From the NCBI GenBank assembly GCA_902749685.1, contig CACVKW010001347.1, positions 1-64,000 on the forward strand: 64,000 nt of DNA, given 5' to 3'. Of this stretch, positions 26,181-35,018 are shown in pieces; the stretch's first letter is position 1, and every line of letters begins with the position of its first letter. Under the pieces are notes generated by a model, which worked only from the letters and a program-made list of their open reading frames with translations, was not told the DNA's origin and made no database searches. A program made the position numbers and the translations under genes. This stretch comes from Olavius sp. associated proteobacterium Delta 1. Lineage in GTDB: Bacteria > Desulfobacterota > Desulfobacteria > Desulfobacterales > JAFDCJ01.

Positions 26181-26834
26181 TTACCACGTTCTAGCGCCTC
26201 TCCGGCCCCCCATCTCAAATCCAATAAATGCCCGGGTAAAGAAGAACAGAATCATATGGGCGAGTTTGGTAAATGGAATCAGGATCAAAATGATTTCAGC
26301 TGTCAATACATGCAATATCATCAGCAATTCATATGGTCCAACCTGGTGGTACGCTAAAAAACCGGTTATGAAGGGCATGGCGGTGAGGCCCAGAAGCACG
26401 TAATCCCAGGTTTCGGTGAGAATGCGCACTTCACTGCGCACGATGCGGCGAATCACCAGAAAAATAATCGAGACCAACAGGATGACGGTCATCCCGTCGC
26501 TCAGGGCATCCGGCAGGGACCACAAACTCATGCCCCATGATTCATCCCAGAGAATATTGTGGGCGTTGAGAAATAAGGGCACTGCCAGCAAGGTAATATG
26601 AAATATGAAAGCCATGAAGCTAAAAACCGGCTGTTGACGCATCGATGCACTGCCCCATGGCAACAACCAGTGTAGAATGGATTTCAAGCCCCAGTTGATG
26701 CTGACATGGTTATAAAAGACGTGATCCTTTTTGCGGCTAAGACGATAAAGGTGTCCAATTCTAACAATCAACCCACCAAAGAAAATTATAAACGTGGCCC
26801 ACAATGCGGGTCCGGCTAAAAATGTGTACATCAT
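26181..26834 (-). CDS. NarI/DsrM/TmcC-like cytochrome b membrane subunit
   Basis: The product is 217 residues, five to six membrane segments. His residues in conserved positions (e.g. FHITLL, KSILHWLLP, MILHVLTAE and KLAHMILFF) could ligate two b-hemes as in the nitrate reductase gamma subunit family. Length is near that of TmcC/DsrM-type proteins. It precedes the HdrD-like gene, and together they would exchange electrons between menaquinol and a cytoplasmic partner. A strong minus-strand terminator lies 37 bases before its start codon, so expression may be by read-through or a promoter in that gap. Confidence 0.8.
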   Translation of the reverse strand: MMYTFLAGPALWATFIIFFGGLIVRIGHLYRLSRKKDHVFYNHVSINWGLKSILHWLLPWGSASMRQQPVFSFMAFIFHITLLAVPLFLNAHNILWDESWGMSLWSLPDALSDGMTVILLVSIIFLVIRRIVRSEVRILTETWDYVLLGLTAMPFITGFLAYHQVGPYELLMILHVLTAEIILILIPFTKLAHMILFFFTRAFIGFEMGGRRGARTW

Positions 26835-26870
26835 CCTTACTCCGCCCTGATAAATAGCCCATTCAGGTAA

Positions 26871-26900
26871 TAAAAAGGCAGAGTCATTAATAGCTCTGCC
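26871..26900 (-). terminator. Intrinsic terminator (minus strand)
   Basis: Read on the minus strand: a perfect 7-bp stem GGCAGAG/CTCTGCC with a 10-base loop, followed at once by TTTTTA. It ends transcription from the small charged-protein gene, and sits 37 bases before the NarI-like start. Confidence 0.75.
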
Positions 26901-26994
26901 TGGTTCTTTACTTAATTATGAATTCGGTTGCGAAGTTCAAGGTTCAACGTTCAGGATTGAATACTTTCAAACAGCTCATATCAAAGGGGTTCTG

Positions 26995-27243
26995 TTATCT
27001 TTTATTGTCAAAAACAGACTCACTGCGCCATTGACCAACACGCAACCATCCGTCTCTGCGCTCTTCCGGATGCCTCCGTTCCTTTATTTCTCTTCTCTCG
27101 CTGCCGCCATTTTCGAAATACGTTTTATCCTGACCGTGTCGTTTATCACTATCGGAACGACGCTCGTCCGCTGAGCGATCCCTCCAATCGTCTTTGAGCA
27201 GCTGTTCAATTTTCGCCGTTTTTATATTTATGGGGTTGTTCAT
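26995..27243 (-). CDS. Small, highly charged hypothetical protein
   Basis: An 82-residue protein with GAGG eight bases before ATG. It is rich in Arg, Asp and Glu, with repeated pieces such as DERRSDSDKRHG and RREIKERRHPEERRDG, then a short ending WLRVGQWRSESVF. No signal, membrane segment or known domain; the middle is probably disordered. Followed by a clear terminator on its strand, which supports a real transcript. Confidence 0.55.
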   Translation of the reverse strand: MNNPINIKTAKIEQLLKDDWRDRSADERRSDSDKRHGQDKTYFENGGSERREIKERRHPEERRDGWLRVGQWRSESVFDNKR

Positions 27244-27421
27244 ACTGATTCCTCGTGAGTTTAGGACCGAATTTGAATTCCATTTCGAGTTTCAATTCCG
27301 GAGTCGATTGTAACCATACGAAGCGCAGCGGTTCAAAGTCGGGCGAACAGAAACTTCTTCCCCTTTTCACTTTATAATCCAACAAAAAATATTCCAAACC
27401 CGTATCTCGTTTGGTCTCCAT
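27206..27421 (-). CDS. Possible small hypothetical protein
   Basis: A 71-residue frame overlapping the start of the charged-protein gene by 37 bases. The beginning (TGLEYFLLDYKVKRGRSFCS) looks protein-like, but there is no good Shine-Dalgarno and no family match that I recognise. It might be the upstream gene of a two-gene unit, or a chance frame. Confidence 0.25.
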   Translation of the reverse strand: METKRDTGLEYFLLDYKVKRGRSFCSPDFEPLRFVWLQSTPELKLEMEFKFGPKLTRNQYEQPHKYKNGEN

Positions 27422-27509
27422 CGTCTTATTGCCATGGATGTGATGGATTTTATAGGATAATTTGATAATAATGTCAACAAATAATTAGATTTTCAGATTC
27501 AGATTTCCC

Positions 27510-27538
27510 TTGCCAACCCTACGCGTTTTCTGTTATAT
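27510..27538 (+). promoter_or_regulatory. Sigma-70-like promoter of the aap operon
   Basis: TTGCCA (27510-27515), 17-base spacer, TTATAT (27533-27538), 76 bases before the aapJ start. The leader contains the inverted repeat TTGATGA...TCATCAA (27566-27586), a small hairpin just before the Shine-Dalgarno. Confidence 0.5.
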
Positions 27539-27613
27539 GCTCTTTATTTCCTAGGGTATATTTAATTGATGAGGCTTCTTCATCAATAACTACAACAAAA
27601 GGAGGAAATCCAC

Positions 27614-28633
27614 ATGAAATTTACTAAAATAGGCGTTTTTATCGTCGCTGTAACACTGATTGTTACGGCAGGGTATGCCGTAGCCGGCACACTCGACGAA
27701 GTTCGTGCCCGGGGCTATATTTTGGCCGGCGTCAATGGCGGCGTTGCCGGATTCAGCATGCCGGACGAAAAGGGCGAGTGGAAAGGGCTTGATGTGGAAA
27801 CAGCCAAAGCAATTTCTGCAGCGGTTTTTGGCGATGCGACCAAAGTTAAATTTTCCGCGTTGACGGCTGTTCAACGCCTTCCGGCGCTGCAATCAAAAGA
27901 AATTGATGTCCTGTGCCGCAATACAACCCAAACCCTTACGCGTACGACCACCAATGGGCTGAATTTTGTGCATGTCAATTTTTATGACGGGCAGGCCTTT
28001 CTGGTTCCCAAGAAATTAGGCGTAAAAAGTGCCAAAGAACTTGATGGCGCAACTGTGTGCGTGCTTCCGGGAACGACTACCGAGCTCAATGCGGCCGACT
28101 ATTTCCGAAAGAATAATCTGCAATGGAAACCGGTTGTCATCGAGAATACAGCAGAACTGACCAAAGCATTTTTTGCGGGACGCTGTGACGTCTACACATC
28201 GGATGCTTCCCAGTTGGCGGCTCATCGCTCCACGGCCCCAAGACCGGATGATTATGTCCTGCTGCCTGAAATAATCTCCAAGGAACCCCTCGCTCCGGTG
28301 GTTCGTCATGGCGATGATGTCTGGTATGACATTGTCAACTGGACCGTCATGGCGCTGATCCAGGCCGAAGAATTCGGCATCACTTCCATGAACGTGGACC
28401 AAATGCTGGGCAGCAATGATCCCCAGATTAAGCGTTTTCTGGGAGTTACCCCCGGGCTCGGCAAAGCATTAGGTCTCGACGAGAAATGGGCCTATAACAT
28501 TATCAAGCAAGTTGGCAATTACGGTGAGATTTACCAGCGCAACGTCGGCCCCAAGACACCGCTGGCTCTCGATCGTGGTCTCAATGCGCTGTGGTGGAAT
28601 GGCGGTCTGATGTATGCCGCACCGTTTAGATAA
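27614..28633 (+). CDS. aapJ: General L-amino acid ABC transporter, periplasmic binding protein
   Basis: The product is 339 residues, start behind AAAAGGAGG. A Sec signal peptide (KFTKIGVFIVAVTLIVTAGY, cleavage near AVA-GT, residue 24) leads into a type-2 periplasmic binding protein with LDEVRARGYILAGVNGGVAG at the start and DVYTSDASQLAAHRS in the second lobe, typical of AapJ/BztA. It captures polar amino acids in the periplasm and hands them to the permease pair AapQ/AapM. A hairpin with a T tract follows the stop, which usually allows more binding protein than permease to be made. Confidence 0.88.
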   Translation: MKFTKIGVFIVAVTLIVTAGYAVAGTLDEVRARGYILAGVNGGVAGFSMPDEKGEWKGLDVETAKAISAAVFGDATKVKFSALTAVQRLPALQSKEIDVLCRNTTQTLTRTTTNGLNFVHVNFYDGQAFLVPKKLGVKSAKELDGATVCVLPGTTTELNAADYFRKNNLQWKPVVIENTAELTKAFFAGRCDVYTSDASQLAAHRSTAPRPDDYVLLPEIISKEPLAPVVRHGDDVWYDIVNWTVMALIQAEEFGITSMNVDQMLGSNDPQIKRFLGVTPGLGKALGLDEKWAYNIIKQVGNYGEIYQRNVGPKTPLALDRGLNALWWNGGLMYAAPFR

Positions 28634-28642
28634 TCGGAACCG

Positions 28643-28674
28643 GGTGTCTCCTCCGGGGGGCACCTCATTTTTCT
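28643..28674 (+). terminator. Partial terminator/attenuator between aapJ and aapQ
   Basis: GGTGTCTCC pairs with GGGGGGCACC around a short loop and is followed by TCATTTTTC. Its place right after the binding-protein gene of an ABC operon fits differential expression. Confidence 0.65.
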
Positions 28675-28830
28675 ATTGATCATAAACAAAATATGTACTC
28701 GATGCCTGCTTTGCGTTTTTTGTTGAAGGTAAAGCAGGCATTTAAATTGAGCTTGCAATGCAACGTACTCTTTGTCTTTAATCAGAGCGGATTAACCGGT
28801 TTGCGCGATCGGCTGCCTAATTTGAATACT

Positions 28831-30003
28831 ATGGACAACTCTTTGCCAGGTAAAGTCCCCTTTTGGCTGGATCCCAAAAAACGAGCTGTTTTTTATCAGA
28901 TCGCTGTCTGGCTGCTGGTGACCTTACTGGCGTATTATTTGATCTCCAATACCCTGGTAAACCTTGAAAAACAGTCCATTGCCACCGGATGGGGGTTCCT
29001 GAACAAGGAATCCGCTTTTGAAATCGGGGAATCCCTGATTCCATACTCAGCCGCCAATACCTATGCGCGGGCGCTGCTGGTCGGAGCCGTCAATACGCTC
29101 AAGGTTGCCTTTATCGGTATTGTGCTCACCATTATCCTCGGAACCATCGTCGGAATCGCCCGAATGTCCAGCAATTGGCTGGTTTCCAAATTGGCCTCCA
29201 TTTACATCGAGGTGATGCAAGATATCCCGATTCTGCTTCAATTATTTTTCTGGTATGCGATGTTTTATGAAATTTTTCCATCGCCGCGCCAGGCTCTCAA
29301 TCCGATGGATGGGGTCTTTGTGTGCAATCGAGGACTCATCTTTGCCGTTCCGGAAGCTCACCCCGCCTACAAATATATGTTGGCAGCATTTCTACTCGGC
29401 TGTGCCGCGACGTATTTCCTGCATCGCTGGGCCAGAGGTCGGCAAGCTAAAACCGGTCTGGCATTCCCTGTCTTCCGGGTTTCGCTGGGTATTCTGATTT
29501 GTTCTCCGCTGGTCACCTGGCTGGTATTCGGCGCGCCGTTAAATATGAGCATGCCCAAGCTGGCCGGTTTTAATTTTAAGGGCGGAGTGACGATGAGCCC
29601 TGAGTTCATCGCGCTGCTGATGGGATTGGTGCTCTATACAGCAGCCTTTGTGGCGGAAGTCGTGCGTGCCGGTATTCAATCCGTCAGCAAAGGACAGCGG
29701 GAAGCTGCAATGTCGATTGGACTGCGACAGGCGCATGTTTTAAACCTGGTGATTTTACCCCAGGCTTTGCGGGTGATCATACCTCCGTTGACCAGCCAAC
29801 TTTTGAACTTGACCAAAAACAGTTCCCTGGCGGTAGCGATCGGATTTCCGGATTTTGTTTCCGTGGCCAATACGACAATTAATCAGACCGGACAATCCAT
29901 TGAAGGGGTTGCCTTGATCATGGCAGTCTACCTCATATTCAGCCTGTCAACATCGGCTTTTATGAACTGGTATAATAAGAAAGTGAAGTTGGTTGAAAGA
30001 TAA
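28831..30003 (+). CDS. aapQ: General L-amino acid ABC transporter permease
   Basis: About 391 residues from ATG 28831; the open frame extends 46 codons further upstream, but those lie right after the terminator and do not look like AapQ. It has an N-terminal membrane segment near residue 25, a long periplasmic insertion typical of AapQ/BztB, and the permease EAA loop EAAMSIGLRQAHVLNLVILP near residue 285. Forms a heterodimer with AapM in the inner membrane. The next gene lies about 110 bases on, past a tandem repeat. Confidence 0.85.
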   Translation: MDNSLPGKVPFWLDPKKRAVFYQIAVWLLVTLLAYYLISNTLVNLEKQSIATGWGFLNKESAFEIGESLIPYSAANTYARALLVGAVNTLKVAFIGIVLTIILGTIVGIARMSSNWLVSKLASIYIEVMQDIPILLQLFFWYAMFYEIFPSPRQALNPMDGVFVCNRGLIFAVPEAHPAYKYMLAAFLLGCAATYFLHRWARGRQAKTGLAFPVFRVSLGILICSPLVTWLVFGAPLNMSMPKLAGFNFKGGVTMSPEFIALLMGLVLYTAAFVAEVVRAGIQSVSKGQREAAMSIGLRQAHVLNLVILPQALRVIIPPLTSQLLNLTKNSSLAVAIGFPDFVSVANTTINQTGQSIEGVALIMAVYLIFSLSTSAFMNWYNKKVKLVER

Positions 30004-30066
30004 AAAAGACGGGTTGCGGGGTGCGCGATTCGGGTTGCGGGGTGCGCGATTCGGGTTGCGGGCTAA
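30004..30066. repeat. Tandem 'cgggttgcggggtgcgcgatt' repeat
   Basis: Two and a half near-identical 22-base copies of CGGGTTGCGGGGTGCGCGAT in the aapQ-aapM spacer. Related GGGTTGCGGGTTTCGAGTTG arrays occur at 39164-39200 and 55588-55705. Confidence 0.75.
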
Positions 30067-30117
30067 ACGGTTGTGGGCACAGAGAATGAAACGGGGCGTC
30101 TAGGAAAAGATTAGATG

Positions 30118-31212
30118 ATGGAAGCCATCGTAGAAAAGAAACCGGCCGAAGACATTAAACCCCCGGTGACCAGTGTGGGGGTTATTGGATGGATGCGGGC
30201 CAATTTGTTCAATAGCTGGTTTAGTTCTCTGCTTACCATTATAATTCTACTAGTTTTTTACAAAACCATTCCGCCCCTTATCCGTTGGGCATTTATTGAC
30301 AGTTTCTGGTTTTCTGATGGCGGCGTTTGCCGGGATGCCGATGGTGCATGCTGGTCCGTTATTACCTCCAATTTCCGATTCATTATCTTTGGCTTCTATC
30401 CATATGATCTGCAATGGAGGCCTCTGGTTGCGATGCTGATTCTGTTTGGCCTTCTATTTTACAGCAGGGACCGTAAGTATTGGACCAAGTATTTAGGCTA
30501 CGCCTGGCTGCTGGGTCTGGCCGTCATGGGGCTGTTGATGAAAGGCGGCCTTTTCGGGTTAGCCCCGGTGGAGAGCACCAAGTGGGGTGGCTTGCCGTTG
30601 ACGCTCTTGCTTTCGGTGTTTGGACTGACTGCGGCTTATCCGTTGGGGGTAATTCTGGCACTGGGACGCCAATCCAAGATGCCGGCCGTCAAATTGCTCT
30701 GTGTGATCTATATTGAGTTGATCCGGGGGGTACCGCTGATCAGCCTGCTTTTTATGGGCTCCATCATTTTCCCGCTCTTTTTGCCGGAAGGGATTACGAT
30801 TAACAAAATCCTCAGGGCCCAGATAGCGATTATTTTGTTTACGGCGGCTTATATTGCCGAAGTCGTGCGGGGTGGGTTGCAGGGTATGTCCCAGGGGCAG
30901 TATGAAGCTGCCGAATCCATCGGATTAAATTACTACCTTACCATGCGGTTGGTCATATTGCCTCAAGCGCTGAAAATTGTGATACCGCCAACGGTGAGCA
31001 TTCTGATTTCGGCTTTTAAAGATACGTCTCTGGTCGTCATCATTGCGCTGTTCGATCTGCTTAAAACAACCCAAACCGTTCTTTCCAATCCGGAATGGCT
31101 GGGATTCAGCCGCGAAGCCTATATATTTATTGCATTGCTATATTTTCTAGGATGTTTTTCAATGGCCAATTACAGCCGCAAGCTGGAAAAGCAACTATCC
31201 AGGGAGAATTAG
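30118..31212 (+). CDS. aapM: General L-amino acid ABC transporter permease
   Basis: About 364 residues; ATG 30115 and 30118 are both possible. Membrane segments begin near residue 33 and the EAA loop EAAESIGLNYYLTMRLVILP is near residue 265. Like AapM/BztC it has an enlarged N-terminal part with a periplasmic loop that contains two Cys (GGVCRDADGACWSVI), which could form a disulfide. Stop codon and aapP start abut (TAGATG). Confidence 0.85.
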   Translation: MEAIVEKKPAEDIKPPVTSVGVIGWMRANLFNSWFSSLLTIIILLVFYKTIPPLIRWAFIDSFWFSDGGVCRDADGACWSVITSNFRFIIFGFYPYDLQWRPLVAMLILFGLLFYSRDRKYWTKYLGYAWLLGLAVMGLLMKGGLFGLAPVESTKWGGLPLTLLLSVFGLTAAYPLGVILALGRQSKMPAVKLLCVIYIELIRGVPLISLLFMGSIIFPLFLPEGITINKILRAQIAIILFTAAYIAEVVRGGLQGMSQGQYEAAESIGLNYYLTMRLVILPQALKIVIPPTVSILISAFKDTSLVVIIALFDLLKTTQTVLSNPEWLGFSREAYIFIALLYFLGCFSMANYSRKLEKQLSREN

Positions 31213-31938
31213 ATGATCGATATCGTTGGTATGCACAAGTGGTATGGTGATTTCCACGTGTTGAAAGGGATCGATTTGACCATCGCCGAGAAGGAACGAA
31301 TTGTGATTTGCGGCCCTTCGGGTTCAGGCAAATCAACCTTGATCCGCTGCATCAATCGCCTCGAAGAACACCAGCGGGGTCAAATTATTGTCGATGGAAT
31401 TGAATTGACCAATAACATCAAAAATATCGAAAAAATCAGGACCGAAGTCGGCATGGTCTTTCAGCATTTCAATCTTTTCCCGCACCTCAGTATTGTGGAA
31501 AATCTCACCCTGGGCCCGATCTGGGTCAGGAAAGTACCTAAAAAAGAAGCTGAAGAAGCGGCCATGCATTACCTTGAAAAGGTTCAGATTGCCGACCAGG
31601 CTCGCAAATATCCGGGACAGCTTTCAGGCGGTCAACAGCAACGGGTAGCCATTGCCCGCAGTCTGTGCATGAATCCGAAAATCATGCTGTTCGATGAACC
31701 CACCTCCGCCCTCGATCCTGAAATGATCAAGGAAGTTCTGGACGTCATGATCGATCTCGCCCGGGAAGGTATGACGATGATCGTGGTTACCCACGAAATG
31801 GGATTCGCCAAGAGTGTTGCTCACCGGGTGCTGTTTATGGATTTTGGTCAAATCGTTGAGGGTAACACGCCCGAGGAGTTTTTTGAAAATCCGCAGCACG
31901 AACGGACAAAACTTTTTCTCAGCCAAATTTTGCACTAG
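31213..31938 (+). CDS. aapP: General L-amino acid ABC transporter ATPase
   Basis: A 241-residue ABC ATPase of normal length: Walker A GPSGSGKST, Q-loop VFQHFNLFPHL, signature LSGGQQQR, Walker B IMLFDEPTSAL and switch His in VVTHEMGF. It belongs to the polar amino acid (GlnQ/AapP) class. It begins directly at the aapM stop, completing the JQMP order found in other bacteria. A dispersed repeat follows. Confidence 0.9.
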   Translation: MIDIVGMHKWYGDFHVLKGIDLTIAEKERIVICGPSGSGKSTLIRCINRLEEHQRGQIIVDGIELTNNIKNIEKIRTEVGMVFQHFNLFPHLSIVENLTLGPIWVRKVPKKEAEEAAMHYLEKVQIADQARKYPGQLSGGQQQRVAIARSLCMNPKIMLFDEPTSALDPEMIKEVLDVMIDLAREGMTMIVVTHEMGFAKSVAHRVLFMDFGQIVEGNTPEEFFENPQHERTKLFLSQILH

Positions 31939-31952
31939 ATAAACCAAATATT

Positions 31953-32004
31953 CCATCATTCCTGTATTCCATTATTCCAATTGTGAGCGAAGCGAACTAA
32001 GTTC
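31953..32004. repeat. Dispersed 'attcca...gagcgaagcgaactaagtt' repeat, second copy
   Basis: ATTCCATCATTCCTGTATTCC and ATTGTGAGCGAAGCGAACTAAGTT match the copy at 21340-21382. It sits downstream of aapP. Confidence 0.6.
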
Positions 32005-32098
32005 TTAAGTTTGTTTCCTCCCTGGCCGATATATGCCTATATAAATCAATAGCCTATATTTTTTATTATGTCTGCTTCAGGCCAGCGGAGAATTGATC

Positions 32099-32857
32099 AT
32101 GAATATGTATTATGCAGAAGGAGATCAGCAGGTTGGGCCGGTCGGAAAGGCTGAATTTCAATCCCTGATCAGAGCCAAAAAACTGAATGCCCGAACCCTT
32201 GTCTGGCAGCCTGGAATGGAAAGCTGGCAGGAATTGGGCATCTTTATTCGCAGCCAAAAGGATAAAGGCGGCCAGGCAACATCGCCGGCAGTCCCGGTGA
32301 AACAGTCCCTTTGTTCAGAATGCGGTCTCAGATTTGCCGAAGATGAAATGATTCACTTTCAGGAATCCTGGGTCTGTGCCGGCTGCAAGCCGCTGTTTAT
32401 TCAAAAAATTAAAGAAGGCGTGCCGGTCGTCGGCGCCATGAATTATGCCGGTTTCTGGATCCGCTTCGGTGCCTTGGCAATAGATGGCTTCATTTTGTGG
32501 ATCGCGAATTTCTTGCTCTTTGTCCCACTGGGTATATTAATTCCCACATCTGAGGATAATCCGATTGTTTTCCTATCATTCATGCCTCTTTTGATAATTG
32601 CCCAGTATGCCATACCGGCAGTTTACGATACCTGGTTTGTTGGAAAATATGGTGCAACACCGGGGAAAATGGCCTGCAATCTCAAGGTGGTGGTGGAGGA
32701 CGGCAGCCGCGTTACTTATCTGAGAGCCATGGGACGGCATTTTGCCAAATGGCTCAGCTCGATGATTTTGGCTATCGGATTCATTATGGCGGCATTTGAT
32801 GACCAGAAGCGCACGCTGCATGACCGGATCTGTGAGACAAGGGTTGTAACAAAGTAA
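32099..32857 (+). CDS. GYF-like / zinc-ribbon / RDD membrane protein
   Basis: About 252 residues from ATG 32099. Residues 1-50 form a GYF_2-type domain (MYYAEGDQQVGPVGKAEF, then LVWQPGMESWQELG). Residues about 72-105 hold a zinc-ribbon-like set, CSECGLRF and WVCAGCKPLF. The rest is an RDD domain with hydrophobic segments, starting NYAGFWIRFGALAIDGFIL (Arg and Asp present) and closing with DQKRTLHDRICETRV. It opens the MoxR/DUF58 cluster. The domain set suggests an inner-membrane protein that binds partners through its cytoplasmic N-terminus. Confidence 0.8.
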   Translation: MNMYYAEGDQQVGPVGKAEFQSLIRAKKLNARTLVWQPGMESWQELGIFIRSQKDKGGQATSPAVPVKQSLCSECGLRFAEDEMIHFQESWVCAGCKPLFIQKIKEGVPVVGAMNYAGFWIRFGALAIDGFILWIANFLLFVPLGILIPTSEDNPIVFLSFMPLLIIAQYAIPAVYDTWFVGKYGATPGKMACNLKVVVEDGSRVTYLRAMGRHFAKWLSSMILAIGFIMAAFDDQKRTLHDRICETRVVTK

Positions 32858-32886
32858 AAATTTAGAAATACACAAGGGAAACTTTC

Positions 32887-33453
32887 GTGCTCAACTGCAC
32901 CAATTGCAATGCGCCAATCAGCAAGGAAGCGACCAATACCAATTCCTTGGTTGCATGTGCGGCATGCAGCAGCCATTTGCGGGTCGATGTTTTTCCGGCC
33001 ATCAACCGCTCGCTGCCAGCGGGACAGACAGGTGCGACATTGCAGGTGGAAAAAGAGGCCAGTTGCTTTTATCACCCTCAAAAAAAGGCCATCGTTCCCT
33101 GTGCTGCCTGTGGACGATTTCTGTGCGCTCTGTGTGATGTCTCACTCAACGGGCAGCACCTGTGTCCGGCGTGCCTTGAAACAGGAAAGACCAATCGCAG
33201 AATCAAAAATCTGGAAAATCATCGCACCTGTTATGATTCCGTTGCGCTGCTGGTGGCAACGGTTCCCCTTTTGATATTTTGGTTGACGATTTTTACGGCA
33301 CCCCTTGTAATATACTTAACCGTGAGACACTGGAAATCCCCTTCCAGCATTATACCCCGGACCAAGATTCGCTTCATATTGGCTTTTATGATTGCAGGGG
33401 TACAAATTGCAGGCTGGATTCTATTTTTCTCTAAACTGGTGCTTTCAACCTGA
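32887..33453 (+). CDS. Zinc-binding (B-box-like) membrane protein
   Basis: A 188-residue product from GTG 32887. Two Cys clusters: an N-terminal ribbon LNCTNCNAP...CAACSSH, and a B-box-like block CFYHPQKKAIVPCAACGRFL then CALCD and LCPACL. Two hydrophobic segments follow (about 118-140 and 155-180). The second Cys block is paralogous to that of the 108-residue protein 1.2 kb downstream. Function unknown; the position suggests a role with the MoxR machinery. Confidence 0.65.
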   Translation: MLNCTNCNAPISKEATNTNSLVACAACSSHLRVDVFPAINRSLPAGQTGATLQVEKEASCFYHPQKKAIVPCAACGRFLCALCDVSLNGQHLCPACLETGKTNRRIKNLENHRTCYDSVALLVATVPLLIFWLTIFTAPLVIYLTVRHWKSPSSIIPRTKIRFILAFMIAGVQIAGWILFFSKLVLST

Positions 33454-33461
33454 AATTGTAT

Positions 33462-34529
33462 ATGGCTAACAAAGTTAAAGAATATCATAAGCTTCCCGGA
33501 TCTAAAAAGGGATTTTTAATCGGCAAATACAGCCTCTGGCAGGGAGCGGATCACTTACTCCACATCTTTTCCAGGTTTGGTATTGAAGATTACAAACGCT
33601 TTTATTTCAGCGATATTCAGGCCGTTATTACTTGTAAGACGATTGTTGGAAAGGTTCAAAATATCATCCTGGGGTGTTTGATCCTGCTGTTCTTGCTGCC
33701 GGCTTATATATTCGACAGCAATTGGTCCATATTTTACGGTATTGTGTCGGCCGTGATGTTCATTTTTCTGCTGTTTAATTTGTACCGGGGGCCCACCTGT
33801 GAAACCCGGCTCATGACTGCCGTACAAACCGAAAAGCTGCAATCGCTGCACCGGCTGAAGACGACATTCAGAGTTATGAACAGATTACGCCCGCAAATCC
33901 AACAGATTCAGGGGACCTTAAGCCGGGAAGACTTAAATGAAATGTCGATTAGACCTGCCGGCAGCCGGGCATTACAAGGCCACGGACAGCCGGACGCATC
34001 GCCGGTGGAAGCCGCCAAACACGAAAATGGCAGGGCCCATATGATCCTGTTTGCCTTGTTGTTGATTGACGGGACGCTGGTGACGTCTGAATTTTTTATC
34101 TCGCATGTCGTCCCGACACTTCTCAGTTCCGTGGCCAGTCTTTGTATCGGAATTTTTGTGATCATTGCCCTCGTCAGACAACACAACAGCGATCTGCCCG
34201 GTTCCCTGCGCACCATAACCTGGACAACTCTTGGATTTGTTTGTGTGACGTTTGTCGTGGGATACATCGTGGGGATGGTGTTTGCTTTTAGAAATCCAAG
34301 TATTGCATACAACCAATGGGAAATCCTTAAAGCCATATCCAACCTCTCACCCTGGGATAGTCCCCTTAAGCTGAGTTATAATATCCTCGTACTCTGCGGG
34401 GCCTTTTTCCTCGGGATACCGGGATTGATTATACATCAGCGATCTGAGAGCTGGGGAAAGAAACTGGCGACGTCAGCGTCAAATTCATCCCGGCCAGCGG
34501 TAGTTTCCAGAGCCCCGGAACCGGGGTAA
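33462..34529 (+). CDS. Hypothetical multi-pass membrane protein
   Basis: About 355 residues from ATG 33462, nine bases after the stop of the previous gene. The first 60 residues (KEYHKLPGSKKGFLIGKYSL then DHLLHIFSRFGIEDYKRFYF) look like a cytoplasmic PH-like region, followed by two membrane segments, a soluble middle (130-190) and four to five further segments. No family recognised. Its tight spacing puts it in the envelope cluster. Confidence 0.6.
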   Translation: MANKVKEYHKLPGSKKGFLIGKYSLWQGADHLLHIFSRFGIEDYKRFYFSDIQAVITCKTIVGKVQNIILGCLILLFLLPAYIFDSNWSIFYGIVSAVMFIFLLFNLYRGPTCETRLMTAVQTEKLQSLHRLKTTFRVMNRLRPQIQQIQGTLSREDLNEMSIRPAGSRALQGHGQPDASPVEAAKHENGRAHMILFALLLIDGTLVTSEFFISHVVPTLLSSVASLCIGIFVIIALVRQHNSDLPGSLRTITWTTLGFVCVTFVVGYIVGMVFAFRNPSIAYNQWEILKAISNLSPWDSPLKLSYNILVLCGAFFLGIPGLIIHQRSESWGKKLATSASNSSRPAVVSRAPEPG

Positions 34530-34691
34530 ACGATTGAAGATTGAAAATTGATGGAAGTCGCTGCGCTACATCGATGGAATTATATTATACCGTTGTGACT
34601 TTAGTCGTTTTAGGCAATTATTAGTTTAGATGGATTGCTAATATTGAGCTAAAGAGTTTACGAAAATTACGGGAACAATATTAATCTACCC
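34530..34691. other. Short spacer within the envelope cluster
   Basis: AT-rich, with an AATTGAAGATTGAAAATTG-type word near 34534; no gene. May contain a promoter for the genes that follow, but none was clear. Confidence 0.3.
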
Positions 34692-35018
34692 ATGCCGGAT
34701 ATCACCCACCAACGGTGTCACAATCATATGCAGCGGGAGGCGGTTGCACGCTGTCCCGCGTGCGGCCGTTTTTTCTGCCGGGAGTGCATCACGGAGCATG
34801 AGGATAAAGTTCTTTGCGCAGCCTGCCTTCGTAGGTTGGTTGTGCCGTTCGGGAAAACATCCGATCGCTTTCGAGGAGTGTTTCGGCTCGGTCATTTTCT
34901 GCTGGGCATTCTAATCTTATACGTCCTTTTTTATTACTTCGCCCAGGTCCTGTTGGCCCTGCCTTCGGATTTCCATGAAGGAACACTATGGCAGACCGGC
35001 TGGTGGACGGGATCATGA
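34692..35018 (+). CDS. Small B-box-like zinc-finger membrane protein
   Basis: The product is 108 residues. The first 45 residues carry CHNHMQREAVARCPACGRFF, CREC, and VLCAACLRR, nearly the same Cys/His layout as in the 188-residue protein upstream. A single membrane segment follows (about 68-90). The coding end overlaps the DUF4129 gene. Zinc binding is inferred from spacing; no function assigned. Confidence 0.65.
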   Translation: MPDITHQRCHNHMQREAVARCPACGRFFCRECITEHEDKVLCAACLRRLVVPFGKTSDRFRGVFRLGHFLLGILILYVLFYYFAQVLLALPSDFHEGTLWQTGWWTGS

